Source: Dendrocalamus latiflorus (Eukaryota; Streptophyta; Magnoliopsida; Poales; Poaceae). From it: DNA of 64,000 bases. This document shows positions 32,911 to 45,897 of the stretch, in pieces; within the stretch, counting starts at the first letter, position 1; each line of letters opens with the position of its first letter. A program made the position numbers and the translations under genes. A model generated the notes under the pieces. It searched no databases, was not told the origin of the DNA, and was given only the letters and a program-made list of their open reading frames with translations. The stretch spans positions 12,547,014 through 12,611,013 of the forward strand of contig CM029632.1 in NCBI GenBank assembly GCA_017311315.1, read 5' to 3'.

Positions 32911-35900
32911 TGCAATTTGCTCGTCACGATCGGAGTCATCAGTCTTCGTCATCCCTTACATACATGATCGGACGGCATTATGTTGTCGTAACTTAACTGC
33001 AGAAGAGCCCATTGCCAACTACTCCCTCCGTTATTTTTAAATAAATTTTAAATTTTTTTCTTAAATATATATTGTTTTGGATTTCTTGGGTAGTGTTTTT
33101 CTAGGGAGCCTCTATTAAAAGCTGGTTGGCATAAATATCATACTCTAACTAAACTCACTTATTCTCAACTACATTGGTAGTTAATACAAATTTGTAACGT
33201 CCACCATTTCTAAACTAGCCGTAGTTGCTAACCTCTCAACTATGGGATGAAATTAACTTACAGTTAACAAAGATATCGTAAACCTTTTCGATTATTAAAA
33301 TGTACAGCAATACTCGAAACAAAAGACGATAAAGTAAAGAGATATAATTTACAACATAAATCAGAGTTCATTAATATTACATTCGTTTCCATACATACAA
33401 AGAATACAATAATTACAATTACAATTGAACTCATTGCATGCACATTTACACTTAACTGGATATTCTGAAGTAACCTGTAGTTTTTATTGTGAAAAAGACA
33501 AATAACAAGATAACAAAAAAGACCGAACAAAAAAAATTATCGAAAACCAGATTGCCATCAGAACCCTCATTAGGTTATCGAAATGGGCATTTCGCTCATT
33601 GAGATAACAGACTGTCCAAGGCCAGTCGACACCTCTCGTAGCCATAGTGTTCCATCATTCGGCATTAGAAACTAACCTGAATCCATTCAAGATTCCAAAT
33701 TCATTGCCAGCCAACCCATACCCAAAACCAACCCTTCTTTACAGAGAAAATCACCCAAACACGGTCACGGCACAAAGGGGAAAGGATAAGACCAAGGGAG
33801 ATCAACCAAAGGGAGAGAGAGAGAGAGTTCATTTTCACCCAAACCGTAGCTAGCCATCGCCATAGTTGAACCACAGCAGCAAGCCACATTGCACCAGATC
33901 CAACCCATCCCCCCCCCCCCCCAAATCCCCCAAGCCAACCAAAAGGAAGAAGATGGAGTGAAGATCGGCAACCAGGACTGAGGAGGAGAAGGCACCAAGA
34001 GAAGGAGCAAGTGAAGAAGAAGGGGACAACAACCCTAGGAGGAGGCAACAGCTGAACTGAGTGCCAGCCAACTGAAGAGCAACCGAACCAAGCACATTTC
34101 CCCGGGAAGATTGAACCATGGTTCTACCCAAATCAAGTCTAACATCATCCAATAAGGTAGCCCTACAATCCATTTTTGATCTTTGCCATCACCATCATGG
34201 GACCACACTACACGCATCATCACATTCATAAGCATCAAGAGAAGAGACAACCGCCGCAATGGTGTGCCACTGTCGGCCACTGTGCACACCAGACGGCCAT
34301 CCCACACTCCCCAATATGTGAGAAACCTAGAGCCCCATCATGGCAAACCAACCGGATTTACAACCATCACTACCTCAACCTTGTCTTTATTAAAAACAAC
34401 TCAAATCAAAGAATAAATCACATGTAAAGCAAGAACTAGAGATAAATAAAAAGGAAAAAATGTGAGTAGAGGGAGGGCATATTCTTTTTTGCTAAAGCTT
34501 ATGGCTTTTGGTTGCAGCTTGTGACTTTTGGGTTGTTTGTGCAAGAGATTACAAAGTAACAGAAACTTACGTGCGGTTTTTACCGATATAAATGAAGTCG
34601 GTAAAGTATGTATTACAATTAACTAGTAGACCCTATCTTGAAAAGATACTCCGTTTAAAAGCTAGTTACTGTAGAAAAACCGAAAAGCAGCTTTTAGAAG
34701 CTGAAAAGAACAGGACCGGAGAATCTTCATATCTAAACAATCGGAGTCGGATCCATAGTGCCAGAAGCCGGATCCGACTGGTGGAGGGTTGAGAAGGTGC
34801 ATGGGGAACTGGTGGTCGTTGAGCGACACAGGGACGATGACCAGGTAGGAGGTGAGCTGAGGCATAGCAAGAGAGCATGAGGGAGAGGCAGCTGGCTAGG
34901 GGAGTGAGTTGGTAGTGTGACGCCAAGGGCCAATTGGCCAGGAAGCCAGCATAGGAGAGGGTGGCGACGTTGGTGAGGAGCAGTCGGCACGATAGAGAGA
35001 GACTGCGAGCCAGAGAAGGGAGGAGGCAAGTGATGGAGTGAACAAGAGAGAGGAGAGGAGCCGGGGTTAATGGGTTGAGGCCTAGTCAACCGTTCGACCG
35101 AGTGGGGAGAGAGGGGGGAGAGATTATTTACTCGCATATGTATTGAGTACTCCAATAAACATTTAGTCGCATGCCTAATCATATAAGTAGTATTTAACTT
35201 GCAAAACTTAGGTAATAATTGTTCGTGGATATTAAACTAGAATACCTATCATTAGTAAACTAACTCACGTGGAGGTATAATGTAGCTTCTAATTGCAAAT
35301 TCCGCAATCGACTAAATTGACCTAGGGAGTCACACAGGAATGTGCGACATAGCTTATCCTTTATATATGTAAATTGAACCATACCGTACGTGTTAAATGC
35401 AAGAAAAGAACTGGATCCAGAGGAAGAGTGTCACCCGAGCACACCTGAGACCAAGACCTACGATCAACTCACAGGAAAGCATACCTTTGAACATGTGATC
35501 ATATTATCTTCGGTTAATACAACTATTTACCTAATAAAATATTGTCACCCTACATCAAATGAAATCCTGTTTTAATCCAGATGAATGCTATGTGAAAGAA
35601 ATGAAAAGGGAATGGCAGGTTCAATTGATAGAGAAAGTGACCTGCATTATAAGTAAATGGTAGGCAGAGAGTTCCTTGGGAAGGTAACAAAGGAAATGTT
35701 AGGACCCTCTGTATAGGGGTAAAATCTAATAACTTACAAACTTCACTCTTGTAATAGACCACATCATTCGTATCAACCATTGTTCCATCTAAGGTTAGGT
35801 AGGATCGATAACTCTATCAAAGTTGTTATGCACACCACAATTAGGTATGTAGATTTATCTAGGAAGAAAACTAGGCAAGGCATCAATTAGACCGAGGGCT

Positions 35901-36280
35901 ATAAAGGATAGGCTCGGCACATATATTTAGCAATGTGGAGTGTCAGGTGAAAGTGCATCCGACCAGACCAACGACTAGCTCAGAATCGGGTGGGTGCTGG
36001 GTGAGAGTGACAAACCACCTTAGAGAAATGATTATGACTAGCTGGGAGGAGGTATAATATAGTGAGATAGAGGTAAAAGTTTTGTGCTTTAATTTGGGCA
36101 TCGCATCTAAGAAAATGTGAAGATCCATTCGCTACAAAAATTAGGGTGACTATAAGTAAAGTGGTATAAGCCTGCACAGTATTATATAAATCATGAAGTC
36201 ATGCCTGTCTCTTGGACTGGGGGCTACAAAACTAATGGAGGTTCTATCTGGTTATACAAGTGTTCAGTAAATTCCTGAAT
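32911..36280. other. intergenic sequence with no supported gene
   Basis: No convincing coding or RNA feature. It includes a 16-base or longer C run near 33907-33922, which may be an assembly-sensitive site, and a block at about 34585-34645 resembling 12980-13060. Pro/Ser/Leu-rich frames at 33701-34307 and 34733-35182 lack any recognisable domain. From about 35800 the text (for example GGGCTATAAAGGATAGGCTCGG near 35897) begins to resemble gypsy LTR sequence. Confidence 0.45.
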
Positions 36281-36915
36281 TAACAATTTGACATTATTTC
36301 TCAACCTAAAATATTTATTTTAGAGATATGATGAGATGAGAATGGATTCGCTGATATGTTGGATTATGATAATAAAAGTGCATTTTTGCTACTGCTGAGA
36401 TGTTGGATTATGATAATAAAAGTGCATTTTTGCTATTAATGTTTGCTGAGTACTTTGTACTCACCTTTGTTATTATTATTCTTTGTTTAGAGGTTAGTCA
36501 GCCCCGAGATTTCACTCGGTGTGGATGAGGCCTACCCAGAAGAATTCTATACCGAGCGAGCGAGAGATGATCTTGAGTATGACCTATATGAGGTGACACC
36601 TTATATGAGACCTAAGATAAGTAGAGTATTAGTAGCAACTTGAGCACGCCCCTCAGGGCATGTGTAAATTAATGTGATGTTATATATTTCTTAGTATTTG
36701 TATAATTATTAGTTGGAATAGAACTGTTTTCTTTAATGTTGTAATATTCAGGATGTGTCCTTGAAAAAGACTTGAGCCCTGCATGAAAATGTTATTGTAA
36801 TATTATGTTTAATCTCTAATTATTGTTATCTTGTAACACTCTGATAAACTTATTATTCATTAAAACAGTCAATGAATAATAATTATTGACCAGTATTATT
36901 ACCCTTAGTAATGAC
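36281..36915 (+). repeat. gypsy-type LTR fragment with a 44-bp tandem duplication
   Basis: The GCTGAGTACTTTGTACTCACCTTTGTTA stretch (about 36446-36475) is the kind of U5 block seen in the intact LTR here at 41948-41975 (GCTGAGTATCATCGTACTCATTCTTGC). A 44-bp duplication (starts 36356 and 36400, ATGTTGGATTATGATAATAAAAG) precedes it. No primer site or partner LTR is visible, so this is a remnant. Extent is approximate. Confidence 0.45.
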
Positions 36916-37575
36916 AGGAGTCGCCACTAAATTTCCCTCCATCCTAAAAGTATTGAGACTTCCCATCCTTTACTCCTCGTATGCATGCATATTTACATTA
37001 GTCACATGCTAGTACTTGCATTAGGCACAATACATACGACAGTACAAGAGATCCGAAGAGCCAGAGTGCCAAATTGATATAGTGGATTAGGAGATACTGC
37101 CGGATTTGTTGCAGCCATGGTAGTGAGGATCTTTGGGCGTGCGGCATAGCGGACGGAGACCAGCGTAGCGGACGGAGACCAGCGCAGCGGCATACGTGGG
37201 AAGTGGCCGGGGTAGGGACGACGAGTATAGCATTTTCAACTTATGTCATTTCAGCTGTCTCTTAATTATACCACATTAGTAGATTTCTATATAGAGAAAA
37301 GAGAATATGAGAAAAAAATATATATTATCTCTTATGCAATAGACAACCTGAGTACATGAACCAACACAAATGGTAATAAAGTGTAAGGAGAAATATGATG
37401 AAAATAATATAAAATCAGGGGCAGAGATAGGCCTCGGGCCGGTTAGGCCTGGAGAAAATAGTAGTAGGAATTTTTAGTATGCATATAAAAAATCTTTGAG
37501 TACACAGTATCAGGCCCGACGTTTACAGCCCGACCCGAGGCACATTCGCAACCGACCCAGCCTAGCTCCCAAGCG
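36916..37575. other. pre-insertion flank left of the large LTR element
   Basis: Contains a GC-rich patch with a duplicated GCGGACGGAGACCAGCG (about 37150-37190) and, from about 37423, GGGGCAGAG...ATTTTTAGTATGCATATAAAAAA, probably a dispersed repeat fragment. It continues at 50984 on the far side of the retrotransposon. Confidence 0.45.
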
Positions 37576-38439
37576 GCGACTGTAACATCCCAATTAGGGA
37601 GCTAGTCTAATTTCAAAGAAATCTTAAAAACCTTTTAATCGTTTTTCCTGTGTCTCAAAAATTTTGGCGATATTTGAATGTCTCGATTTGATTTCCTGTC
37701 AAGAGCCCGATTAATAAAAATCAAAATCTTGGAATCAAGAACCAAGTTTGAAAATCTAGCGGAGAAAAAAAAACCAACTCTTCTTGAAAGACTTAATTTC
37801 AAGTTTGAATCAAAATCTGGAGATCTAAGACCAAGGTTAAAAATTTAAAAACCAATATAAAATCTTTCCCTCCAACTTACATATCCGGAAAATTCAAATT
37901 CTAAGAATTTAACAGATTTATTTCTCCGAAACCTGATAAAGTTTAAAGTTAAATTGTACACACTAGAATTTGAACCAAGATTTCAAATCCAAAACCTAAT
38001 TACAAATGTAAATCTGAAAATTAAAAATTCAGAATTTTTCCCTCAGATTTTGGGCCAGTCCTTTTCCTTCCCTCTCCCGGCCGCTTCCTTTTGCTTCCGG
38101 GCCGTTTCCTTTTCTTCTTCGGCCCGTTCGGCCTGCCTTCTCTTCCCCTCGTGTGGCCCGGCCAACCCACCCGCAGCCGACGCGCCTGCCTCCTGCTGCC
38201 TTCGTCTCCGCCTCCTCCCTGTTCCGCCGGCGCGCCGCTCGCACCATCTCCCCAGCCCGCGCCGCTCTCTCCGAAACAGCCGCCCGCAGCCCCTGGCGCT
38301 CGACGGCCCAGCTCGCGTCGCTCGCCCCGCCCCGGTCTCGCCCCGCCCCGGTCATTCCCCCCAGTCACATCCGCGCTAGCGCCCTACCACCAGCCTAGCT
38401 CCGCGCCACTCCCCTACGCCATGCCGCTACCCAGGCCGC

Positions 38440-38526
38440 CGGACGCGCCGCCCATTCCCCGCACTGCTCCTCCGGACGCGCCGCCCATTCCCCGCACTGC
38501 TCCGTCGGACGCGCCGCCCATGCCGG
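38440..38526 (+). repeat. 33-bp tandem units in the LTR upstream of the TATA box
   Basis: CGGACGCGCCGCCCATTCCC-type units start at 38440, 38473 and 38506, the third partial. The same array is at 47104-47190 in the 3' LTR. Its place about 55 bp upstream of the TATA box suggests a U3 enhancer-like repeat; that role is inferred. Confidence 0.85.
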
Positions 38527-38577
38527 CAGTACCCCTACCCACGTCGCGCCCATGCCGTCGCCATGCGTGCGCTCGCC

Positions 38578-38584
38578 TATAAAG
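38578..38584 (+). promoter_or_regulatory. TATA box of the 5' LTR
   Basis: CTATAAAGG preceded by GCTCGC and followed by a GC-rich leader, the typical plant core promoter layout. Transcription would begin near 38610, leaving about 3.7 kb of R-U5 before the primer site. A splice donor-like CAGGTGAGC is at about 38851. The 3' LTR copy is at 47242-47248. Confidence 0.65.
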
Positions 38585-41500
38585 GGGCCAGAGCTCGCCT
38601 CCCTTCCGCTCCTCCTCCTCCCACCGGCCGAGCACGGTTCGTGTCCGCCGCCATTACCGCCGCCGTTCCCTCCTCCCGCGGCCCCGGGCCGATTCTGCGC
38701 GGCAAGAGCGGCGCCTCGACGCCCCGAGGCCTTCCCCACCGTCGGCCGACTCCCTCCGCCGCCCAAGCTGTCCCGCCACGGCAACCCGACCGCGCCTTTG
38801 CCCGAGCTCGCCGCCAGCCCGCCTCGGCCTTCCTCCGGTCCGGCCAATCGTTCAGGTGAGCTCCTCGCCCTCCACTATTGCCCATGCTCAGCTCCCCTCC
38901 GTTCCCCTTCTTCTCCGGCCACCAGCGCCCAACCGGCTCCCCTCTGCCGTCCGCTCCCCTCTACCGCCGGCACGCCTTGGCGCGACCCCGACCGGAGCCG
39001 ATGCGTCCTGGAGCATCCTCGTCATCGAGGCAACTCACTTCACTGGTCGCCACCGCCTCCCCGGCCGCTCCTCGCCGGCGTCGCCGCCGCCCAACTCTGG
39101 CGCCTGCCTCCTCTGCTCTGTCCTGTTCCCCCGTTGAAGACAGCACCCCTTTTATGTGATCTCCCTCTCTGGCATGACATGTGGGCCCAGCTGGCCAGTT
39201 GCTCAACTCTTCATCCTTTGGTTCAATGATAATTCCCTGTGTAAGAAATATCCATGCATGTATTGAAGTAATTTGTGCATGATAACAGGAATGAGCATGT
39301 ATTTATAAGTTTATAATGAAAAGATTTAGGCAACTAAATTAAAAACTTAACATGGGATAACTATATGCCAGTTTAGGTTAATATACTAATCCCCATGTAA
39401 AACTAAGACAAGATCATACACGGTCTATTTTCAGATAACAGGAAATCGACATGGGTTAAATGCATGTTGATGTTAACGAAATCAAATGTGTAAAACGAGT
39501 TAAAAGTTTCTCTCTTACAAATCAAATGTACGAGAAGTTGATCCTGATTGAGTAAGGATATATGTTGGAGCTTTATAACGAATATTTCGATGCTTTCAAA
39601 CTTTACTCTAGAAACTCGAATAATACATTTAATCCTATCTCGAGTAGTTTAGATACTATCCTTCCTCCATCGATCTAAATATATTTAAACAAATTAAGTA
39701 AATCAATTTAACATGATTTTGCCACATAAAATATTAATCATAAATCGCTCATATCAAGAATCTTGTCATCGCACTCATTAGTACTTAAAATAGTCCTTGC
39801 CTCACATCCGAACCTCCACTCATTATCTCATAAATTCAAATGTAATAGTTGAAAATAACTAATACCAAAAGAAATAACTTCATCGAGGCAATCCCCGTTA
39901 ATTCATGACTCACTCACTCAATAAAAGTCCGACTATAAAAATGGAGTGGTTAATTAGTAAAATAACCAAACTTGTCCATAATAATAGTTGGTTAAATGAT
40001 TAACTCCATACCTTAATTAAGTTGTTAAAAATATTGATTCATTGTTTTGGCTGTTGCCATCTTAGATAAATAGTGCCGCATGAAATATCAAAGTTACACC
40101 GCGTATACAAATATACTCATCTTGCGTATCCGTATCCTAAAATCCTAAAATCATGTTTCTCTACACTACCCCCGATATTCTCTTTTATCTGTCCGTAAGC
40201 CTTGCCTGGCTCATGGAACTTTCTTGATAAATAGGAATCGATGCAATCGAGCCTCGCAATTCCCCCAAATCGGCTAGGTTTGGCCACTACCTTTTTCCAG
40301 AATGGATAAATGCATGAAGGTAATTATTCATTTTGAACTCCGTTCACCTAAAATTTTCCCTCACGGTAAAGCTATTCTGCCACCTCATTTCTTCGCCCAA
40401 TTCATCTACCGTTGTGCTTACGGCGCACTAACCCGAATCATCCTTCTATTCTCAAATCGTAATAAATGTATAATTTAAATTAACTTGGGCATTTAAAGTG
40501 TTTGGATTTATTTGGTCTTTCTTTTCTTTGCCGCGTATTAGAATCCGAAGACTCAACAGGACGACGGGTTCGAACAAGACCAAGACTCGGGTAAAAGCGA
40601 GGACCAGTAAAAAGATTAAGATCAATGACTGAGCAGGCTTTGACTTAGATTAATCAAGGCCATGGTACCCCAAGCAAGGCAAGTCATCGCTTTGATCATA
40701 TTGATCCTACATTTTATGCAAAACTATGTTCTTTTAAACTACCAACTTGCATGCCTAATTTGCTATGCAAATATATGTCAAAGCTTAAGGTAGCTACATG
40801 CCCACGTGATGCTGTATTAAATTTATTATGCCATCCTTTGATACTTGAATCACCTGATCCTTGTCACCATAGATATTAATGATAACTTTACTAGCTATAA
40901 GTCATATTAAATGCCATGCTAGTCTTGTCAAGTCCAGGGCACTAGTGGCCCTGATCATCAATCTTTAAATATGAAAACTGGTTTTGGGACAGTCACGGGA
41001 TGTACGTGGCTGATTATTTGTGATAACTTAAGTTATGCTTCTCAAAACCTTAAAAATCTGCTATACCAGTCTGGGCGGATGGTAAGAGTGGTGGGTGTGG
41101 ATGTAGCACAAGGATTGTGGTCTGTGGAATGAACCGCCCGGACAAATTAAGGACTTAATCCTGTGATGACCCCTCCGTGTACAACAGTACAACCACAAGC
41201 TGGCAAATTGTAGGCTTGGCTGAATAATTTACTAGACTCTCTAGCCATTTCACGGAGAACGTGTGTAGGTGGGTAATAAAATCCCCCGTGGAATGGGACA
41301 TCGGATATAGGTGACGTCGCCGAGGCTAGCGTATGGTGGAGAGTGCAGTCCGAGTGCGCTAACCTGTGGTGGACATCCCGCACAACCTATGGGAGCAACC
41401 CCATAGGGGTGAGATGCTAGAGAGCGAGGTATTGTAAAGGCCTCGTGGTAGTCTCTCGATCTGCATGGCTAAGGAATCATGTAGAACCATCGGGACGATT

Positions 41501-42318
41501 ACCTCTTATGGGTAAAGATGTACAGACTCTGCAGAGTATACAACTATTCGAATAGCCGTGCCCACGGTCAAGGGCGGACACGGAAATCTTCCTCGAGTTA
41601 GTTCTATTTCAAAAATCTTTGTGGGTGGGACAAAAACCTATCAGAGGGAGGTACTCTGATTTTGGGCTTTTTCCTGGAGGGACGTACTCCAGCGTGGTTG
41701 ATAATATGGAAGTGGCATAAGGATCAAAAGCTAGCATAGGTGGTTGGAACCATGTAATCGGTGGATGGAACCTACACCGTTATAAATATTGCACAATTTC
41801 AAACTCTTTAAAGCATGTTTATAAAATGCCAAGTTATAGGAATTTTAATTATGAGTATTGCAAATGTCGCACTAAGCAAATAAAAGAACCTCAAGCCTCC
41901 TTTGACAACCTTGCATCTATTATTTTGCATCCTGTGTGGTGGCTTGCTGAGTATCATCGTACTCATTCTTGCTTAACTGCTATCATTCAGTCAGAAAGGA
42001 ACTAAAGTCAAGCCCTGCGATGCCTAAAAAGGGTCGACAGAGCTGGAAGACGATGAGGTCATGGACTAGGTCGCGAACCCCAGTTGGCTGCCTGTGGGCA
42101 AGTCCCGCGGGTCCCACCTGTGTGAAGTTTCCGCTGCTGCATTTTATCATTTTTCGGCCTAACCGGCCCATGAGTAAGTATTACTGTATTATTTACGCTT
42201 CCGCATGATATGTTTTCGATATACAGTAATGTATCTGTGAGCACTATCTACTGATCCGGGGAATAGTGCGGTGAATCACAGAGGATCTGGGTTTTGCTAA
42301 CCCGAGGTCCGACAGAGC

Positions 42319-42330
42319 TGGTATCAGAGC
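42319..42330 (+). other. primer-binding site (tRNA-Met)
   Basis: A perfect TGGTATCAGAGC, complementary to initiator Met-tRNA, lies 4 bp inside the 5' LTR. It is the start site of minus-strand cDNA and shows the element keeps its reverse-transcription signals. Confidence 0.95.
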
Positions 42331-44882
42331 ATATCGACTGTAGGTCGTAACCTTAGTTAGCATGGCCGTTAGCTTTATGACTAGAATTATTTCTTCAAAA
42401 TCTAACTGCAAAATATAAGTAGTATTACTACTCTTATCCCTCTTAGATGATTCCCTCTCGTCTATTTGCTGCCCTGGCCATTTTTAGCCCCAAGGCTCTC
42501 TTATCCCGAATTCAAACTAACGCGTGCCTGAGTTCTCTCCTGAAAAATTTCCTTGGGCCAAAATCATAAAACCTATATTGAGTTTTAGTAACAAAAGTTG
42601 TTTATCCTTGGAAGTTTAAATTGTCAAAATTATTTGCAAAGCTTATTTCTAAGCTCATTTCAGCAAACCTAAGCTTCCAAGGAAATGTTTCCCAAAAATT
42701 AACCCCCTGCCAATTTATTCCAAGGATTCGCCTTGGTTTCGCAGATATATGTGTAAATCTTGGTGGATTCCTGTCAATCATAAGAGAAGATCAATATTGT
42801 GAACTTCAAGATGAAAAATAAGCGAATCAATTTGGGTGTTTGACTCAGCTACACGGGTGAACCCACTTGGATGATTGAACTGACTCAATGGATCGATCAG
42901 TTAACATGTTGGAAGGGTTAAAATGGGTAAACCAAACTAATGATCGGATTGACTGAATGGACAGATCAGGTTAGATGATTGGATTGGTTAGAATGGGTGG
43001 ACCAATTTTAATGATTAGAATGGTTAAATAAGTCAACTCATGTAAAAAGGACTGGATTGGCTAAATAATCGGATTGGTTAAATAAATAGAGCGATATTCA
43101 TGATTGAATTAATCAACTGAGTAGACCAACTCACAAAGATTGGATTGGCTCAAATAAGTGGATCGATGGAATTTTAGAAAAGTGGGGAGTCTAATAACAT
43201 TTGTTGGTCTGCAGCTTTAATAAATAGCATGGCTCCCGAAGAACACTAGTGGGATCATGGAATATAGCTTGACTATTGGATGGATTATTGAAAATTCTGA
43301 GGAAATTAGGAGAAGTAATAATAATCCCTGATTTATAGATTTGAGTAATAACCTTACTCTCGGTGGACGTTTATGACCGTGAAGTCGCTGGGAATTAAAT
43401 TTGCGGATAGTAAGACTGATCACTTGATAAACAGATTATGAGTATACATCAATGGTGGAAAAGGTTATATTATCATACAAATGCTACTGGTGGATTGAAA
43501 TATTGAAACCATGATGCAAACAAACACGATTGGATTTAAGGGTAAAGATTTTTGGAGTGATGTGTAGGTAAATAGTTGAATGGGATTGTGGAATGATGAA
43601 CCCAAGACTGGATTTATGATTCAGGTAGGAAAGTGAGATCCATTTGAGGAATAGGTAACCCTGATCTGGTGGAAGAAACTATAGATGATACCTTGGAAAT
43701 TATATGATCTGTTGATTGGATGAAGGATAACACTCACTAATTGGAGTATTAGACAATAGTCGTGCTGAGACTAATTACTAAAGGGAGTTACTGTTAGATT
43801 CAATCAAGTATATGTAAGATTAACAAGGCCTTGGATTAATGGCCTATGAATAAAAAGATTATGGGAGTAAATTAGTCTGTTGATATTGTGATATTGGAGG
43901 ATGCTAGGATACCTTTACAAAAAAAAGGGTATTTCAAAAGTTCAAGCGTTTCAAAGTCATTTCGGAAAAATCAATCTTGATATAGAACTCTATATCAAGA
44001 GTACACAATGTATTTTCATTACAAAAAAAAAGGGGTTTGATTTCAAAATACTTTGAAAACTTGGCCCCAGTATTTGAAAACCCAAAAGCTCAATTCCCAA
44101 GAACCTGCTTTTAAAACAAAAACTTGGGAATCTACTTGCTCAAAAAAAATCAATTATTATTGATGGGGTTACCTTAAAAAAAAGTCTTCAATCTCGATAT
44201 TTCTGAAAACGGTTTTCGGAAAAGCTATATTCCCAAAATAATAATAAGAAGCATGAGCTTCACTGCCAAGGCACTTCTTAACCCTTTCCTTCTGCTACTT
44301 CTGTCTACAAAAAGGAAGTTTGGTTTTTCCTATTCTCTATTCCTTAATTCAAAGGCTTAAGTTCGAAGACGTCGAGGATGCTCGTGAAGATTTGGTGGCC
44401 TCGCTTCAACAAACCTAGTGTTCAGAACCCTGTACTCTCTCTTGTGTGTCTTCGTGCATAGACGTTGTTTGGTCAAAAAGATTTTATTTGGCCCTGTGCA
44501 CTGCCTTCTTGCCCTCGGGCATTGTATTTCGTAGTCACAGGAAAAAGTTTATTTTTAAAAGCTTGGTTTTTTTTCTGTGTGGCTTGTGTACTGCCCCAGT
44601 TTCTGGGTGTGCACTCCTTAGAATGGGTTAGAATATCTCATCTCTGCGATCCTTTGCGCACCTCATGCTAATTCCCCCTCACCTTATTGCTGAAAACCTC
44701 GTCAGGTCTGCAGGCAAGAGGTAGCCGATAGCCAAGACAAGACACTTCAAGTTTTGAGGGGAAAGAGGCAATATCTTTAAAAAGGACAACAACTAAGAGG
44801 CCTTAGCCTGCAAAAAGGATCCAGACTCAAGCCTCTATTTCACAGTAGACTCGCTGATACAGTCATCATCAAGACATTGTCA
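42331..44882 (+). other. non-coding internal leader with degenerate repeats
   Basis: No open frame of note in about 2.5 kb. 42840-43200 holds loosely repeated GATTGGATTGG(T/C)TAAAT and TGGA(C/T)(C/A)(A/G)A phrases suggesting an eroded tandem array. 43900-44230 is rich in A runs and TTTGAAAA/TTTCAAAA blocks. It may contain packaging signals or simply be spacer. Confidence 0.6.
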
Positions 44883-45863
44883 ATGGCCAAAAAGAAGGCT
44901 AGAAGCAAGAAACCAGGACCAACAGTTTCTACTCACCACCGTCACAAGCCGATACTCAGATCCATTCCGCCAAGACCACCAAGAAAGATTCGCCACATGA
45001 CAGGCAACCGTACCACTACATCAGGTGGACCCCGAAAGAACACCACTTGCTTTTATTGCGGAGGAAAAGGACATGACATTCGTAGTTGCCCTGAGAAACG
45101 GAATGGTAAGGGTGCTTATTCCCTTTACAGTAACACAGGATGTTGCGTGATCAAATGTCCCCAATGGAATCTAGAAGGATTAGTCTGGGATGCTATCACC
45201 ACCAATCAAGGCCCTCAGAGGAAGCCAGGCCAAGGGTTCAACTGCTTCAAATGCAGTGACCCAGGGCATTATGTGAGAGACTGCCCTCTACGAAAATCGA
45301 ACAAGCAAGAAAAGGATGTCAACGCCACCAACCTCAGTCTTGGCAGAGGAAAGTGTAGTAGCTCCAAGTGCATTATCCAGGGACCAACAAGACCCAACAA
45401 ATCCCTACTACCAGGTCTGGGAGCTCTGCCAGTTACTGCATGTGCTGAATGTGGCAAGACAGGACATGACGCCCAATCATGCCCTCCACTGCGACAGGTT
45501 ACATGTTTTGCTTGTGGACAAACAGGGCACTACAGCTATAATTGCCCAGCTCCGTACTATCCTTACTGCAAGAAACATCCTCTACCAGAAGGCTGTCTCA
45601 AGAACCTAATATCATGTAGGCGTTGTGGAGAAAGGGGATATGAGAAAAGTCAATGTACTGCAAACTGCCCCAACTGCGAAGAAGATCATCAACCTGGAGA
45701 ATCCTCCATGAGCAGGGTTACCTGTTTTCTCTGTGAAGGACAAGACCATTGCCCCAAGGATTGCTCCATGAGCCTGTTGCTGACCAAGGCTGCTGAGATA
45801 CAGAGACTGAGCTTTCAAGTCGCCATCAGACTCGTCATGAATGGAGCTGACAAGAGCAATTAG
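44883..45863 (+). CDS. six-zinc-knuckle (CCHC) protein of the LTR element
   Basis: A 326-residue frame from the first ATG (44883). The N-terminus is strongly basic (KKKARSKK, HHRHK, PPRPPRKIRH). Five canonical CX2CX4HX4C knuckles are at residues 56-69, 121-134, 187-200, 208-221 and 281-294. A sixth at 245-258 has Tyr for His. Extra Cys pairs at about 87-92 and 262-269 may be remnants of others. There is no capsid, protease or RT domain. Retroviral-type nucleocapsids carry one or two such knuckles, whereas arrays of six or seven are typical of cellular CNBP/Gis2- or Air-like RNA-binding proteins. Role unknown; binding of the element RNA is a reasonable inference. It is the only substantial frame in the interior and ends 381 bp before the 3' LTR. 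Confidence 0.75.
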   Translation: MAKKKARSKKPGPTVSTHHRHKPILRSIPPRPPRKIRHMTGNRTTTSGGPRKNTTCFYCGGKGHDIRSCPEKRNGKGAYSLYSNTGCCVIKCPQWNLEGLVWDAITTNQGPQRKPGQGFNCFKCSDPGHYVRDCPLRKSNKQEKDVNATNLSLGRGKCSSSKCIIQGPTRPNKSLLPGLGALPVTACAECGKTGHDAQSCPPLRQVTCFACGQTGHYSYNCPAPYYPYCKKHPLPEGCLKNLISCRRCGERGYEKSQCTANCPNCEEDHQPGESSMSRVTCFLCEGQDHCPKDCSMSLLLTKAAEIQRLSFQVAIRLVMNGADKSN

Positions 45864-45877
45864 TACCGGTCACTCTC

Positions 45878-45897
45878 CATGTTAAGGGGGGGGGGTA
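45878..45897 (+). other. second polypurine-tract-like run
   Basis: CATGTTAAGGGGGGGGGGTAG just after the knuckle-gene stop closely repeats the true tract's context (CATGTTAAGGGGGGTAG at 46225-46241), about 345 bp upstream. It could act as an internal plus-strand primer or mark an older LTR junction. Confidence 0.6.

Larger units (their letters stand above)
37581..42314 (+). repeat. 5' LTR, 4,734 bp
   Basis: It starts TGTAACATCC and ends CCGACA next to the primer site. It has a TATA box at 38578-38584, a very GC-rich leader (38040-39180) and a long AT-rich remainder. Compared with the 3' LTR I noticed four single-base differences, all transitions: near 39029 and 39032, 41548 and 42066. Long frames in the GC-rich part are low complexity and not credible proteins. 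Confidence 0.96.

Noticed and set aside
33701..34307. Overlapping minus-strand frames rich in Leu, Ser and Trp
   Set aside because: They overlap in several frames across a C-run and show no recognisable domain.
37002..37193. Minus-strand 63-codon frame with a hydrophobic segment, possibly a CASP-like N-terminus
   Set aside because: Too short, contains duplicated DNA at its start, and no second membrane segment follows.
38552..39229. 225-codon open frame in the 5' LTR (and its copy at 47216-47893)
   Set aside because: Lies in the GC-rich LTR leader, is low complexity Pro/Ala/Ser/Leu, overlaps other open frames on both strands and matches no family; GC-rich DNA lacks stop codons by chance.
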